Shown here piece by piece: positions 1 to 9,599 of a stretch of 34,611 bases of DNA. Within the stretch, counting starts at the first letter, position 1, and each line of letters starts with the position of its first letter. The DNA comes from Parcubacteria group bacterium GW2011_GWA2_49_9. GTDB lineage: Bacteria > Patescibacteriota > Minisyncoccia > Phycocordibacterales > UBA10002. The notes beneath the pieces are model-generated. The model saw only the letters and a program-made list of their open reading frames with translations, had not been told where the DNA came from and searched no databases. The stretch lies in assembly GCA_001004005.1 (NCBI GenBank), contig LCQF01000027.1:1-34611 (forward strand). Direction: 5' to 3'. The position numbers and the translations under genes were made by a program.

Positions 1-71
1 GCACTACTCTTGATCCCGTTCCTGCTGTAAAAGCTCAAAGCACAGTATCCAAAAACCCAAACAAACTATCC

Positions 72-102
72 AAAACCCGAAAGCACAAACTTCTCGGGTT
101 TT
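72..102. terminator. Hairpin AAAACCCGA..TCGGGTTTT, likely intrinsic terminator
   Basis: 9-bp inverted repeat flanked by A/T tracts. Confidence 0.5.
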
Positions 103-238
103 GTGTAGCTTGTGTTTTACCTGCACCGTAGCGAGCGTTGCTCTGCTACTCGGGGTTTGGTCTTTTGTGCTGTCTGTGCTTTGTGCTTTCTTTTGAAGGG
201 GTGCTATAATTTCTTGCATATTCGTAAGGTGTCTCATT

Positions 239-958
239 ATGGAACCAAATCAACTGTCGCCGAACACTCCTTCCACAGAGCCTGTCTCCGAACCTTCGGC
301 GGAAGCGGTACTTCGCGATATTGCGAAAATACGGGAGGAGCTGAAAAGTTCCGAGACACAAAGTGTTCCCGCCACGGTTTCGCCGCTTCCCGCGCAAGCA
401 GAACCCACGAAGACTCCTGAAGTCGCACCTTCTCTCCCGCCGGAACCGGAACTCCCCAAGAAACCTGAAATAGCGCCACTTCCTCCGAAAATTGAATTAC
501 CGAAGCCGCTGGTTGAACTCCCTCCACAGTCTACGACGGTTTCACTTCCGGAGAAGCTATTAACACCCGCTGCCACTCCCGCGCCGACCCATCAAGGTAC
601 TTCGTGGGGAGCGATTATCGGTATTGTGATTATCATTCTTGTGCTCATCGTAGGCGGTCTGTATTTCTGGGGAGCCCAGCTTGCGAAAGAAGATGCTGGG
701 CAACTCCTCACCCCTGAAGCAGTCCCGGGAACGGAGGTGTCTTCTGAAATGAATTTTGAAGAAACAATTCCTTCGGAAGTGACCTCTGAAGCCGGGGTGT
801 TTCCGGAAACAGCTACTGAAGAAATGGAGGGGTTTCAGGAAGTAGCCGAGGACGCGGAGACTTCTTCGGAAATACTTGAGGAAACCGATTCTTCTTTTGA
901 ATCTCTTGAAACAACCGATGGATTCATCATGGAGACAGACGCGGGAGCTACGCAGTAA
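239..958 (+). CDS. Hypothetical Pro/Glu-rich protein with one transmembrane segment
   Basis: ORF 239 aa; proline-rich N-terminal half, TM segment WGAIIGIVIIILVLIVGGLYFWGA, acidic C-terminus; upstream TTGTGC-18-TATAAT and AAGGTG. Confidence 0.75.
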   Translation: MEPNQLSPNTPSTEPVSEPSAEAVLRDIAKIREELKSSETQSVPATVSPLPAQAEPTKTPEVAPSLPPEPELPKKPEIAPLPPKIELPKPLVELPPQSTTVSLPEKLLTPAATPAPTHQGTSWGAIIGIVIIILVLIVGGLYFWGAQLAKEDAGQLLTPEAVPGTEVSSEMNFEETIPSEVTSEAGVFPETATEEMEGFQEVAEDAETSSEILEETDSSFESLETTDGFIMETDAGATQ

Positions 959-987
959 TCTAGAATAGAGAAAGGGGTACTCTTTCT

Positions 988-1062
988 GTCATTCCCTTGA
1001 AAAAGGGAATCCAGTGTTGCGCCCACCCTTTTTGAGTCCCTGCCTGCACGGGGATGACGCAT
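988..1062. repeat. GTCATTCCC/GGGAATCCAG-type dispersed palindromic repeat
   Basis: GTCATTCCCTTGAAAAAGGGAATCCAG followed by a degenerate inverted copy ending GGGGATGAC. Confidence 0.7.
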
Positions 1063-1113
1063 AGAAGCGCCACACTTGCGGAAACCACTGCTTCTGCGCT
1101 AGATTAGTGCTCT

Positions 1114-2121
1114 ATGCAATACACTATTAAAGAAAAGAAGTCACTTCCCCAATCGGAATTTCTCTTGCTACTTGAAATCCCTCAAGAGGAGATTGCGGGC
1201 CACCGAACCCACGTCCTTTCGCATCTCAAGAAAGATATGGAGCTCCCCGGCTTCAGAAAAGGGGTTGTCCCCGAGAAGATAATCCGCGAGCGTATGGGAG
1301 AGCTGGCGCTCTGGGAAGAAGCCGCGACCGACGCACTTTCCGAGGTACTTGCCGAGATTTTCCGCGCCGAGAAGCTTGACGTTATCGGACGGCCGCGCGT
1401 AGAAGCCTTGAAGCTTGCTCCGGAAAATCCGGCCGAGTTTAAGGTGACGCTTTCACTGTATCCGGAACTCACGCTTCCCGATTACAAGAAAATAGCCGCC
1501 GTCCATAACGGGAAAAAGGTGGAGCCGACGCACGTTGATGAGAAAGAAATAGACACCGTTATTTCTGAAATAAAAAAACAGCACGAAGCCGCCACGAACG
1601 TGAACGATTTCGCCGTCACGGATGAAACGGTGAAAGAATTGGGGGCGTTCAACACCGTCGCGGAGTTCAGAGCGAAAGTGAAGGAGGGACTCCTCTCGCA
1701 TACAGAAACAAAAGGCAAAGAGAAACGCCGTGCCGAACTTTTGGATGCGCTCACGGAAAAAAGCAAAGGCGACATCCCCGAAGTGATGATTGCAAGCGAG
1801 CTTGCGCGTATGGAAAGCGAACTGCGTGCCGAGATTGAGCGCGTGGGCGGTTCGTTTGACGCGTATCTGAAGGAGATTAAGAAAAACGCGGACGCGCTAA
1901 AGAAGGAGTGGGGAAAAGACGCCGAGCGCCGTGCCCGTCTTCAGCTCACGCTTTTCCAAATCGCCCGCGCCGAGAAATTGACCGCGCCGGAAAAAGAAGT
2001 GGAGGAGGAAGTGAAACATCTTCTTGAACACTACAAGAACGCGTCGCCCGAAAACGCGCGGAGCTACGTTGAAACGCTTCTCACGAACCAAAAAGTGCTT
2101 CAGTTTCTGGAAAATATATAA
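1114..2121 (+). CDS. tig: Trigger factor (ribosome-binding and C-terminal domains, no FKBP PPIase domain)
   Basis: N-terminal motif LPGFRKGVVPEKII, DVIGRPRVE; C-terminal helical domain; no recognisable PPIase domain between them. Confidence 0.85.
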   Translation: MQYTIKEKKSLPQSEFLLLLEIPQEEIAGHRTHVLSHLKKDMELPGFRKGVVPEKIIRERMGELALWEEAATDALSEVLAEIFRAEKLDVIGRPRVEALKLAPENPAEFKVTLSLYPELTLPDYKKIAAVHNGKKVEPTHVDEKEIDTVISEIKKQHEAATNVNDFAVTDETVKELGAFNTVAEFRAKVKEGLLSHTETKGKEKRRAELLDALTEKSKGDIPEVMIASELARMESELRAEIERVGGSFDAYLKEIKKNADALKKEWGKDAERRARLQLTLFQIARAEKLTAPEKEVEEEVKHLLEHYKNASPENARSYVETLLTNQKVLQFLENI

Positions 2122-2233
2122 TGCCAATACCGCGAATGAAGAATGCGAATACCGCAAATAATTTGCAGGCCCATTCACCAAGGACTCTTACCTATTTGCA
2201 GCATTTGCATTCGGGATTAGCAGTATTCGCATT
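2120..2233. repeat. Palindromic dispersed element, copy 1 (AATGCGAATACCGC..GCAGTATTCGCATT)
   Basis: Left and right arms are inverted repeats; near-identical arms recur at 5220-5310. Confidence 0.8.
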
Positions 2234-2239
2234 GTGTGT

Positions 2240-3871
2240 ATGAAAGTATCCGACGCGCTAGTCACAGAACTAGCACGACAGGGGGTGAAGTATATCTTCG
2301 GCGTACCGGGGGAAGAAAATCTTGACCTGCTTGATTCCATTTCCCGCTCCCATATTCCGTTTGTCCTGACCCGGCACGAACAGGCGGCCGGTTTTATGGC
2401 AGCGACCATAGGGAGACTCACGGGTAAGGCGGGGGTCGCGCTCTCCACTCTGGGGCCCGGGGCCACGAATCTTGCCACCGCGGCCGCGTACGCGACACTT
2501 GGCGCGATGCCTGCCATTTTCATTACGGGACAAAAATCAAACGCGTTCCGAAAGCAAGGGGCGTTTCAGATTGTTGATACAGTAGGAATGTTCAAGCCGC
2601 TCACCCGCTTTTCAGCTTCAATCGCTTCCGAGAAAATGCTGACACCGCTCCTCAAGAAAGCGTTCGCCGTTGCGGAAGGAGAACGTCCCGGAGCAGTACA
2701 CCTTGAACTTCCAGAAAATATCGCGGCCATGGATTTCCCAAAGCCGGATAAGACTCCTATTCTCACGCCATTGCCGGTCCCTCCGAATACACACGCGCTC
2801 GTGTCCGCCGCAAAAGCGCTTCTTCGTGCGAAGCGCCCTGTTTTGCTTATCGGTATGCGAGCGAATACACCTAGCGTTGCGCGAGAGCTTACTCTCTTTA
2901 TACAAGAAACGGGGATTCCGTTCGTCACGACACAAATGGGCAAAGGAGTGGTGCGGGAAGACCATCCGCTCTACCTTGGCACGACGGCGGTTACGAGCGG
3001 CGATTATGTGCACACGCTTCTTGGTGAAGCGGACACCGTACTGTGTGTCGGCCACGAAACTGTTGAGAAGCCGCCGTTTGTGATTAAAAACGGCAACCCG
3101 TTGGTAATACACCTGAATGTTGCACGGGCCGGAAATGAGCCGGTGTATATTCCGCGCATTGAAGTTGTCGGCGATATCGCGACAGGACTTCGGATGCTTA
3201 AGGAATCGCTCAAAGGAGAGAATGAATGGGAACAGGGATGGTTTACAAACGGGCAACGGGAAACGGAGACGTGCACAAAAGAAAAATCCTCTTCCCCCCA
3301 CTTTCCCCTCCTGCCACAACGTATTGTTGCCGACATACGAAGCGCGATGCCCGAAACCGGCATCGTCACGCTTGATAACGGAATGTGCAAACTGTGGTTC
3401 GCGCGAAGCTACCGTGCGCTCGGATTGCATACGCTTCTTCTGGATAACGCGCTCGCCACGATGGGAGCGGGTCTCCCTTCGGCGATTGCCGCGAAACTTG
3501 TGCATCCGAAGCGAAAAGTCCTCACTGTGTGCGGCGACGGAGGATTTATGATGAGCTCGCAGGAATTAGAAACGGCGGTTCGCCTAAAGCTTGACCTCGT
3601 CATTGTCGTCATACGGGACAACGGATTCGGAATGATACAATGGAAACAAGAAGCTGATGGTTTCAAAAAGTTTGGCCTCTCTTACGGTAATCCGGATTTC
3701 GCCGCCTACGCGAGAAGTTTCGGCGCGAAAGGGCATCGTGTGACACAAGCGAAAGAATTTCTGCCCTTACTCACAAAGGCGCTCGGAGAAAAAGGCGTTT
3801 CACTTATTGACGTTCCGGTGGATTATTCGGAGAATGCGAAGGTGTTTACAAAACTGACAAAAAAACTATAG
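2240..3871 (+). CDS. Acetolactate-synthase-like thiamine-pyrophosphate-dependent enzyme
   Basis: VKYIFGVPGEENLDLLDS, TLGPGATNLATA, GDGGFMMSSQELETAVRLKLDLVIVVIRDN TPP-binding motif; 545-aa ORF from 2234. Confidence 0.85.
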   Translation: MKVSDALVTELARQGVKYIFGVPGEENLDLLDSISRSHIPFVLTRHEQAAGFMAATIGRLTGKAGVALSTLGPGATNLATAAAYATLGAMPAIFITGQKSNAFRKQGAFQIVDTVGMFKPLTRFSASIASEKMLTPLLKKAFAVAEGERPGAVHLELPENIAAMDFPKPDKTPILTPLPVPPNTHALVSAAKALLRAKRPVLLIGMRANTPSVARELTLFIQETGIPFVTTQMGKGVVREDHPLYLGTTAVTSGDYVHTLLGEADTVLCVGHETVEKPPFVIKNGNPLVIHLNVARAGNEPVYIPRIEVVGDIATGLRMLKESLKGENEWEQGWFTNGQRETETCTKEKSSSPHFPLLPQRIVADIRSAMPETGIVTLDNGMCKLWFARSYRALGLHTLLLDNALATMGAGLPSAIAAKLVHPKRKVLTVCGDGGFMMSSQELETAVRLKLDLVIVVIRDNGFGMIQWKQEADGFKKFGLSYGNPDFAAYARSFGAKGHRVTQAKEFLPLLTKALGEKGVSLIDVPVDYSENAKVFTKLTKKL

Positions 3872-3892
3872 ATTACTTTCTGATTATTCTTT

Positions 3893-3975
3893 CTCTTTGG
3901 TAATTGGATATTTGTTATTGGTTATTTCTAAATCTCTCTTCTTGATTATTGGATATTGATTATTGGTTATTTTTT
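3893..3975. repeat. AT-rich low-complexity repeat (TTATTGGATATTGRTTATTGGTTATT)
   Basis: Two imperfect copies of TAATTGGATATT..TTATTGGTTATT upstream of the ALDH start. Confidence 0.55.
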
Positions 3976-3978
3976 GAT

Positions 3979-5216
3979 ATGTCTTTCATTTCAACAAACC
4001 CCGCGACGGGAAACATAATCAGTCGGTTTAAGGAGCACACCAAAAAGGAAACCGAGCTGAAGTTGGCCGCCGCGAAACGTGCGGGGAATGCGTGGCGGAC
4101 CGTCCCGCTTTTGACTCGCACGCGTTGTGCTATGAAACTTGCGCTTCTCTTGCGGAAACAAAAACACGAACTCGGTCTGCTTGCGACACTTGAAATGGGT
4201 AAGCCGATTCGCGCGTCCATAGCAGAGGTGGAGAAATGCGCATGGGCAACCGAGTATTTCGCAGAGAATGCGGAACGGTTCCTCTCACCCGACTACGTGA
4301 AAACAGATGCGAGTGAAAGTTTTGTTTCGTTTGAACCACTCGGCATCATCCTTGGCATTATGCCGTGGAACTTCCCCTTCTGGCAGGTGCTCCGCTATGC
4401 CGTTCCTGCCCTCCTTTCGGGTAATGCAGCCTTGTTGAAACATGCCTCTACCGTTTCGGGTTGCGCACTCCGCACGGAAGCACTGTTCCGTGAAGCCGGT
4501 TTCCCGAAAGGTTTATTCCAAGTCCTTCTCATTGAGATCGCTACTATCCCCGCGGTAATCGCTGACCATCGCATCAGTGCGGTAACCCTCACCGGGAGCG
4601 AGCGAGCGGGAAGTATTGTTGCTTCCCTCGCGGGAAAAGCCATCAAGAAAAGTATTTTGGAACTTGGTGGAAGCGACCCGTTTATCGTGCTTGCGGATGC
4701 CGACATTGAGACAGCGGCGCATACCGGTGCGCGGGCTCGGCTTCAAAACGCGGGACAGAGTTGTATTGCCGCGAAGCGTTTTATCGTCGCCCGCCAAAAA
4801 GAAAAACAATTTACCGAGCTCCTCCGAAGATAGTGTGCGGCGGCAAACGGATAGACCGTGCCGGATATTTTTATGAGCCAACGATACTCACAAACGTGAA
4901 ACAAGGGATGCCGGTTGTTGATGAGGAGGTATTCGGTCCGGTCGCCGCCGTAATTGCAGTGAGGGACGAGGAAGAGGCTATCAAAGTCGCGAATGACACG
5001 CCTTATGGACTCGGTGCGTCGCTCTGGACGAAAAATATCGCGAAGGCAAAGCGTATTATTCCCCGCATTGAATCCGGTTCGGTATTTGTAAATGATATGG
5101 TGAAGTCTGACCCACGGCTCCCGTTCGGAGGCGTGAAGAAATCAGGCTACGGTAGAGAACTCTCCGGTTTCGGTCTTCGCGAGTTTACGAACATCAAGAC
5201 GGTGTATATCAAATAA
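3979..5216 (+). pseudogene. NAD(P)-dependent aldehyde dehydrogenase, succinate-semialdehyde dehydrogenase-like, disrupted by an internal deletion/frameshift
   Basis: N-terminal part to GQSCIAAKRFIVARQKEKQFTELLRR* (ends 4833); C-terminal part KIVCGGKRIDRAGYFYEPTIL..FGGVKKSGYGRELSGFGLREFTNIKTV in another frame (ends 5216); roughly 40-45 expected residues missing at the junction. Confidence 0.85.
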
Positions 5217-5219
5217 TAT

Positions 5220-5310
5220 AATGCAAATACCGCGAATGAAGAATGCGAATACCGCAAATCGAGATTCTTAATTCGCAGCATTTGCATTCGGGATTAGCAG
5301 TATTCGCATT
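5220..5310. repeat. Palindromic dispersed element, copy 2
   Basis: Same arms as 2120-2233, different and shorter loop. Confidence 0.8.
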
Positions 5311-5316
5311 ATGTTG

Positions 5317-6033
5317 CTACGACTGCAGGAGTAAAAGAGAAGTCACCGCCACTGCCGCCGTCTCGGCGCGGAGCGTAGAAAGCCCGAGAGAATACACGGG
5401 GATTTTCTGTTCACGAAATAATTCAAGCTCGCGCGCGCTCCAGCCGCCTTCCGGTCCGATAAACGCGCCGAGTTTTTCTTCTTTTTCCCAGTCGGTTTTT
5501 CTGAATGGTTCTCCGTGCGGGTCAAACGCCATTGACTTGAAATAGGTATATTCTTTGAACACGTTCTGAAGTTCCATCGGTTCATAAATGGCAGGAAGCG
5601 AACCGCGTCCCGACTGTTCAGCCGCCTCTTTGAGAATATCTTTGGCCCGTTCCAGATTAAACTGCTTTATTTCCGAGCGGTCCGCGACAAGAGGACGAAT
5701 GTGGGATACACCGAGTTCGGTGGCTTTCTCAAGCAACCACTCAAATCGGTCTCGTCTGATAAGCGCGGTAAATAGAAAGAATTCCCGAGCGGGAACCACG
5801 TTATTTTTGATTGATTCCCGCACTACACAGATGGCTTCCTTTCTATCAAGTGACGCGAGTTCGCAACGGTGGTCCAGACCGAACCCGTCAAACAATATCA
5901 CTTCGTTCCCCGTCTTCAGCCGCAAGACGTTCCGCCACTGATGAAGCATTTTTTCATCCGTAATCACGAGACGGTCGCGTCCACCCTCCGGCGGAGCAAT
6001 TCGTTCTTCCATAAAAAATCTATGGAGTCTCAT
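5317..6033 (-). CDS. rsmE: 16S rRNA (uracil1498-N3)-methyltransferase RsmE
   Basis: RLHRFF..., EKATELGVSHIRPLVADRSE, FIGPEGGWSARELELF, LGLSTLRAETAAVA motifs. Confidence 0.93.
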   Translation of the reverse strand: MRLHRFFMEERIAPPEGGRDRLVITDEKMLHQWRNVLRLKTGNEVILFDGFGLDHRCELASLDRKEAICVVRESIKNNVVPAREFFLFTALIRRDRFEWLLEKATELGVSHIRPLVADRSEIKQFNLERAKDILKEAAEQSGRGSLPAIYEPMELQNVFKEYTYFKSMAFDPHGEPFRKTDWEKEEKLGAFIGPEGGWSARELELFREQKIPVYSLGLSTLRAETAAVAVTSLLLLQS

Positions 6034-6044
6034 GGTTTTTTCTT

Positions 6045-6240
6045 AATTCCCCCTTAGTAAAGGGGGTGCAACTCGTCTTCGAGTGGGGGATGTCTTCTCC
6101 CCTCCTCAGTTGAGGAGGTGAGAAGCGAATACGTGGAGCTTCGCAAGACCTTGAGCGCTCCGTCTTCGGAGAGAGCGAAAGGTGTATAGCTTCTGTAAGA
6201 AGGGCCGGTTTGCGAGGCGGGGTGGTGGTGTTACTTACGT
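6045..6240. repeat. CCCCTTAGTAAAGGGGG-type dispersed repeat with nested 89-bp insert
   Basis: Palindromic C/G-rich arms; 6116-6204 is identical to 11485-11573. Confidence 0.75.
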
Positions 6241-6353
6241 AATTTCGGACTGGCTTGTAATTCGTATTGTACCACGCTGTTGATAACTTCCTATACAGAG
6301 AAGGCGGAAACAGCGTACAATAGACATATTATTATTTCTCGTTTTAAACGTAT

Positions 6354-6773
6354 ATGAGTAAATCACATCTCGTTATAGGTCTTGTGGTGGCGGCCGTGCT
6401 GGTCGGCGGAGTCGCCCTCACCCGTCCGTCAGGAATCGCGTCAAACGATTCAAGTCTTGCCGCTTCCGCTACGGCAACGTTAGGAAGCGATATGCAACCA
6501 GTGGTCGTGCTATTTAACGGAAGTGGCTTTTCCCCGTCGGTGGTTAAAATCGTCCGAGGCAGGTCACTTGAGTTCTTGAATATCAGCGGGACAGCGCTTC
6601 GTATTGCGCCGCTTGCCGACCCCAAGGACGGAAGCAGCGCGGACCTCGGTTTTGCGGCCACAAAATCAATCGGAAAGAACGAATCATTCGGAGTCTCGCT
6701 CTCCCAGCCGGGTATTTGGGGATACAAGAACCTCCAAGACCCAGATGTTGTCGGTGTTGTGATTGTGGAATAA
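6354..6773 (+). CDS. Cupredoxin-like secreted/anchored protein
   Basis: N-terminal hydrophobic segment; FNGSGFSPSVVKIVRGRSLEFLN and C-terminal PGIWGYKN..VGVVIVE resemble cupredoxin-like proteins. Confidence 0.6.
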   Translation: MSKSHLVIGLVVAAVLVGGVALTRPSGIASNDSSLAASATATLGSDMQPVVVLFNGSGFSPSVVKIVRGRSLEFLNISGTALRIAPLADPKDGSSADLGFAATKSIGKNESFGVSLSQPGIWGYKNLQDPDVVGVVIVE

Positions 6774-6799
6774 AACACGGAAGCGACACAGAACTCATC

Positions 6800-6833
6800 A
6801 AAACCCCCTTCGGCCAACGCCGGAGGGGGTTTT
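6800..6833 (+). terminator. Intrinsic terminator after the cupredoxin-like gene
   Basis: AAACCCCCTTCGGC-CAAC-GCCGGAGGGGGTTTT, one internal mismatch. Confidence 0.85.
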
Positions 6834-6893
6834 AGTTTGTAAAAAAAGGCCAACCCAAGGTTGGTCCCACACAAGAAACCGGACGGTTTAAGG

Positions 6894-7130
6894 TCACGTT
6901 TTGTCCTTGTCATAGTTATCGAGAAATTCCTCGCTTTTCTTCCGTGAAAAGACAACGACCGTGAAGATAACGAAGACGCACAATATGAGGACCCGACCGT
7001 CGGAGTCCCGCTTGTGATAGATTGCCGTCGCGATACCGCCGGCAACGAGGCCCATCACAGTCCAGATACACACCCCCCACAGGAGTGCTTTCCGCATCGG
7101 CGGAGGAAACTCTTCATTAGGTTTATTCAT
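6894..7130 (-). CDS. Small two-TM hypothetical membrane protein
   Basis: MNKPNEEFPPPMRKALLWGVCIWTVMGLVAGGIATAIY..; start chosen at the internal Met of ORF 6894-7181. Confidence 0.5.
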   Translation of the reverse strand: MNKPNEEFPPPMRKALLWGVCIWTVMGLVAGGIATAIYHKRDSDGRVLILCVFVIFTVVVFSRKKSEEFLDNYDKDKT

Positions 7131-7279
7131 AACAGGAAACGGGAATAGACTGCGGTTTTGGTTGAGAACATTCGCCTCCACAGTATAATAATTCCTTTGT
7201 TTGTCAATTCGAGTTTTCTCTGGTATCCTTTCTTTGTCTTATTCATAAATCATGAATCTTAAATCATAAATCAACTTCT

Positions 7280-7867
7280 ATGAACATCCTCATCCCCACC
7301 GTCATTGAGAAGACCACCTATGGCGAACGCGCCTACGACATCTACTCGCGCCTTCTCAAAGAGAACATTATTTTCCTCGGCGGACCGATTGACGACCATG
7401 TCGCGAACATCACGATTGCCCAGCTTCTCTTCTTGCAGAACGAGGACTCAAAGAAGGAGGTAAATATCTACATCAACTCCCCCGGTGGCTCGGTAAGTGC
7501 CACCCTCGCCATCATTGATACGATGAACCACATCAAAAATGATGTGGCGACGACCTGCGTAGGTATCGCCGCTTCGGGCGCCGCGATGGTGCTCTCGGCC
7601 GGCAAGAAAGGCAAGCGCTATATCCTCCCGAACGCCGAAGTGATGATTCATCAGCCGCTCGGCGGCGTGGAAGGTCAGGCGACCGACATCGCGATTACCG
7701 CGAGGCACATTCTCCAAACCAAAGAGAAGCTGAATAAAATGCTCGCCCAAAACTGTGGCAAGCCCCTCGCCCAGATTGAGAAGGACGTGGAGCGCGACTT
7801 CTTTATGACCGCCGACGAGGCCAAGAAGTACGGCATTGTGGATAAAGTCATTCAAGTCATCCAGTAG
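7280..7867 (+). CDS. clpP: ATP-dependent Clp protease proteolytic subunit
   Basis: [49 protein letters not shown]. Confidence 0.97.
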   Translation: MNILIPTVIEKTTYGERAYDIYSRLLKENIIFLGGPIDDHVANITIAQLLFLQNEDSKKEVNIYINSPGGSVSATLAIIDTMNHIKNDVATTCVGIAASGAAMVLSAGKKGKRYILPNAEVMIHQPLGGVEGQATDIAITARHILQTKEKLNKMLAQNCGKPLAQIEKDVERDFFMTADEAKKYGIVDKVIQVIQ

Positions 7868-7871
7868 ACAC

Positions 7872-7978
7872 TTTTTTATTCTCCCTTTGTTAAAGGGAGC
7901 GCTTGCCTTCTGAGGCAAGAAGGGGTTTCAAAATCCTCCGCCCTATCGGGCACCTCCTTTAAAAAGGAGGAATGTAAG
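7872..7978. repeat. CTCCCTTT..AAAGGGAG dispersed palindromic repeat
   Basis: ATTCTCCCTTTGTTAAAGGGAGCGC..GAAGGGGTTT followed by CCTCCGCCCTATCGGGCACCTCCTTT. Confidence 0.75.
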
Positions 7979-8153
7979 GGTTGGACTTTTTCCATTCGTT
8001 CTTGTATATTTAAAGCATTAAAAATTGTTATTCAAGGTTTCATTTTTATCTGCCTGTCTTCCCTTCACGACCACTAGAATCAAGCTTATGGGACTTCAAA
8101 AACTCATTCGTATAGGGACGAAATACGCATAAAAGCGGAATCTATTTAAATGT

Positions 8154-9550
8154 ATGTCAGTAAACGTGGTGCTCCTTGCGAGCGCCGCGGGCATCATCGG
8201 AATCGCACTTGGCTACTATCTTCGGCTGATCATTTCGCTTGGTAAGCGAGGCTCAATGGAGCTCCAGATCAAGTCGATGGAACTTGCCGCGACGGAGGAA
8301 GCGAAGAAAATCACGCTCCACGCGCAGGAAGAAGCGGCCAAAGTGCTTCACGAAGCCCGCGGTGAACAGAAGGAAAAAGAAGATAAAATCAAGAAAACCG
8401 AAGAACGTCTTATCAAAAAGGAAGACCTGCTGGATAAGCGGCAGACCGACATTGATAAGGAGGTGGAAGACATCAAGCAGAAAATCGCGGAGGTAAAGCG
8501 GGTCAAGGAAAAAGTAGACGCGATGGAGCAGAGCAAACGCTTCGAGCTTGAGAAAATCGCGCACCTTTCGGAAGAAGAAGCCAAAGCTCAACTCTTTGCC
8601 ACGTTTGAGAAGAAATACGAGGAGGACATCTTGATGCGTATGCAGAAACTTGAACGTTCCGGAGAGGAACGTTTGGAAAAGCGCGCGCAGGAAATACTTA
8701 CGACCGCCATTCAACGCCTCGGCAACAGCGTTTCGCCCGATATTTTGACGACCACCGTCAACATCCCGAACGATGAAATCAAGGGCAAAATTATCGGCAA
8801 AGAAGGCCGCAACATCAAGGCATTTGAACGCGTCACGGGTGTTGAAGTGATTGTTGACGATACGCCGGGAACCATTACGATTTCGTCATTTGACCCGATT
8901 CGCCGCCAAATCGCCCGCATCGCGCTTGAGAACCTTATCTTGGACGGCCGTATTCAACCTGCCAAAATTGAAGGTATCGTTGAGAAGGCCCAGCAAGACA
9001 TCAATAAAATCATCAAGGAGAAAGGCCAGCAAGCCGCGTACGAATGTGGAGTCATCAACCTTCCTCCGCAAGTTGTCGCCATACTGGGACGTCTGCACTT
9101 CCGCACGAGTTACGGGCAGAATGTCCTGCAGCACTCCATTGAGATGTCACATATTGCCGGAATGATTGCAGAAGAACTCAAGGCCAACGTGGCGATTGCC
9201 AAAGCGGGAGCACTCCTCCACGACCTCGGCAAAGCGGTTGACCATGAAGTACAAGGCACGCATGTGGAAATCGGCCGCAGAATTATGCAGAAATTCGGTG
9301 TTGACCCGCTTGTTATCAAGGCGATGGAGGCGCACCACGGCGAATATCCGTACGAAACCCTAGAATCCTACATGCCTTGCAAGCCGGCCGTGAGATTCGC
9401 ATTTTCGTCAAACCCGAGGAAATGGGCGACCTACAAGCGAAAGAACTCGCGCGAAACGTAGCTGACCGCGTTGAAAAAGAGCTTAAATATCCGGGGGAAA
9501 TTAAAGTGAACGTGATTCGGGAACTCCGGACGATTGAATACGCAAGATAA
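8154..9550 (+). pseudogene. rny: Ribonuclease Y with internal deletion/frameshift
   Basis: N-terminal TM and coiled coil, KH region (GKIIGKEGRNIKAFE), HD domain ([26 protein letters not shown]); conserved C-terminus [54 protein letters not shown] lies in another frame (about 9386-9550). Confidence 0.88.
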
Positions 9551-9599
9551 GCATACGAAAATACGAATTAAAGTCCAACGAATTGCTACGAATAAGAAA

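Noticed and set aside
4-237. Track ORFs 4-237(-), 146-397(-), 250-576(-) and similar
   Set aside because: They overlap a better-supported gene or repeats/terminators and show no recognisable family features.
2618-3505. 295-aa antisense ORF over the acetolactate-synthase-like gene
   Set aside because: Fully antisense to a strongly conserved TPP enzyme; typical shadow ORF.
9355-9550. Programmed ribosomal frameshifting to explain rny and the other split genes
   Set aside because: In rny, ALDH and TrmB, expected residues appear to be absent from the DNA, so a simple slip would not restore the protein; no convincing shared slippery site noted.
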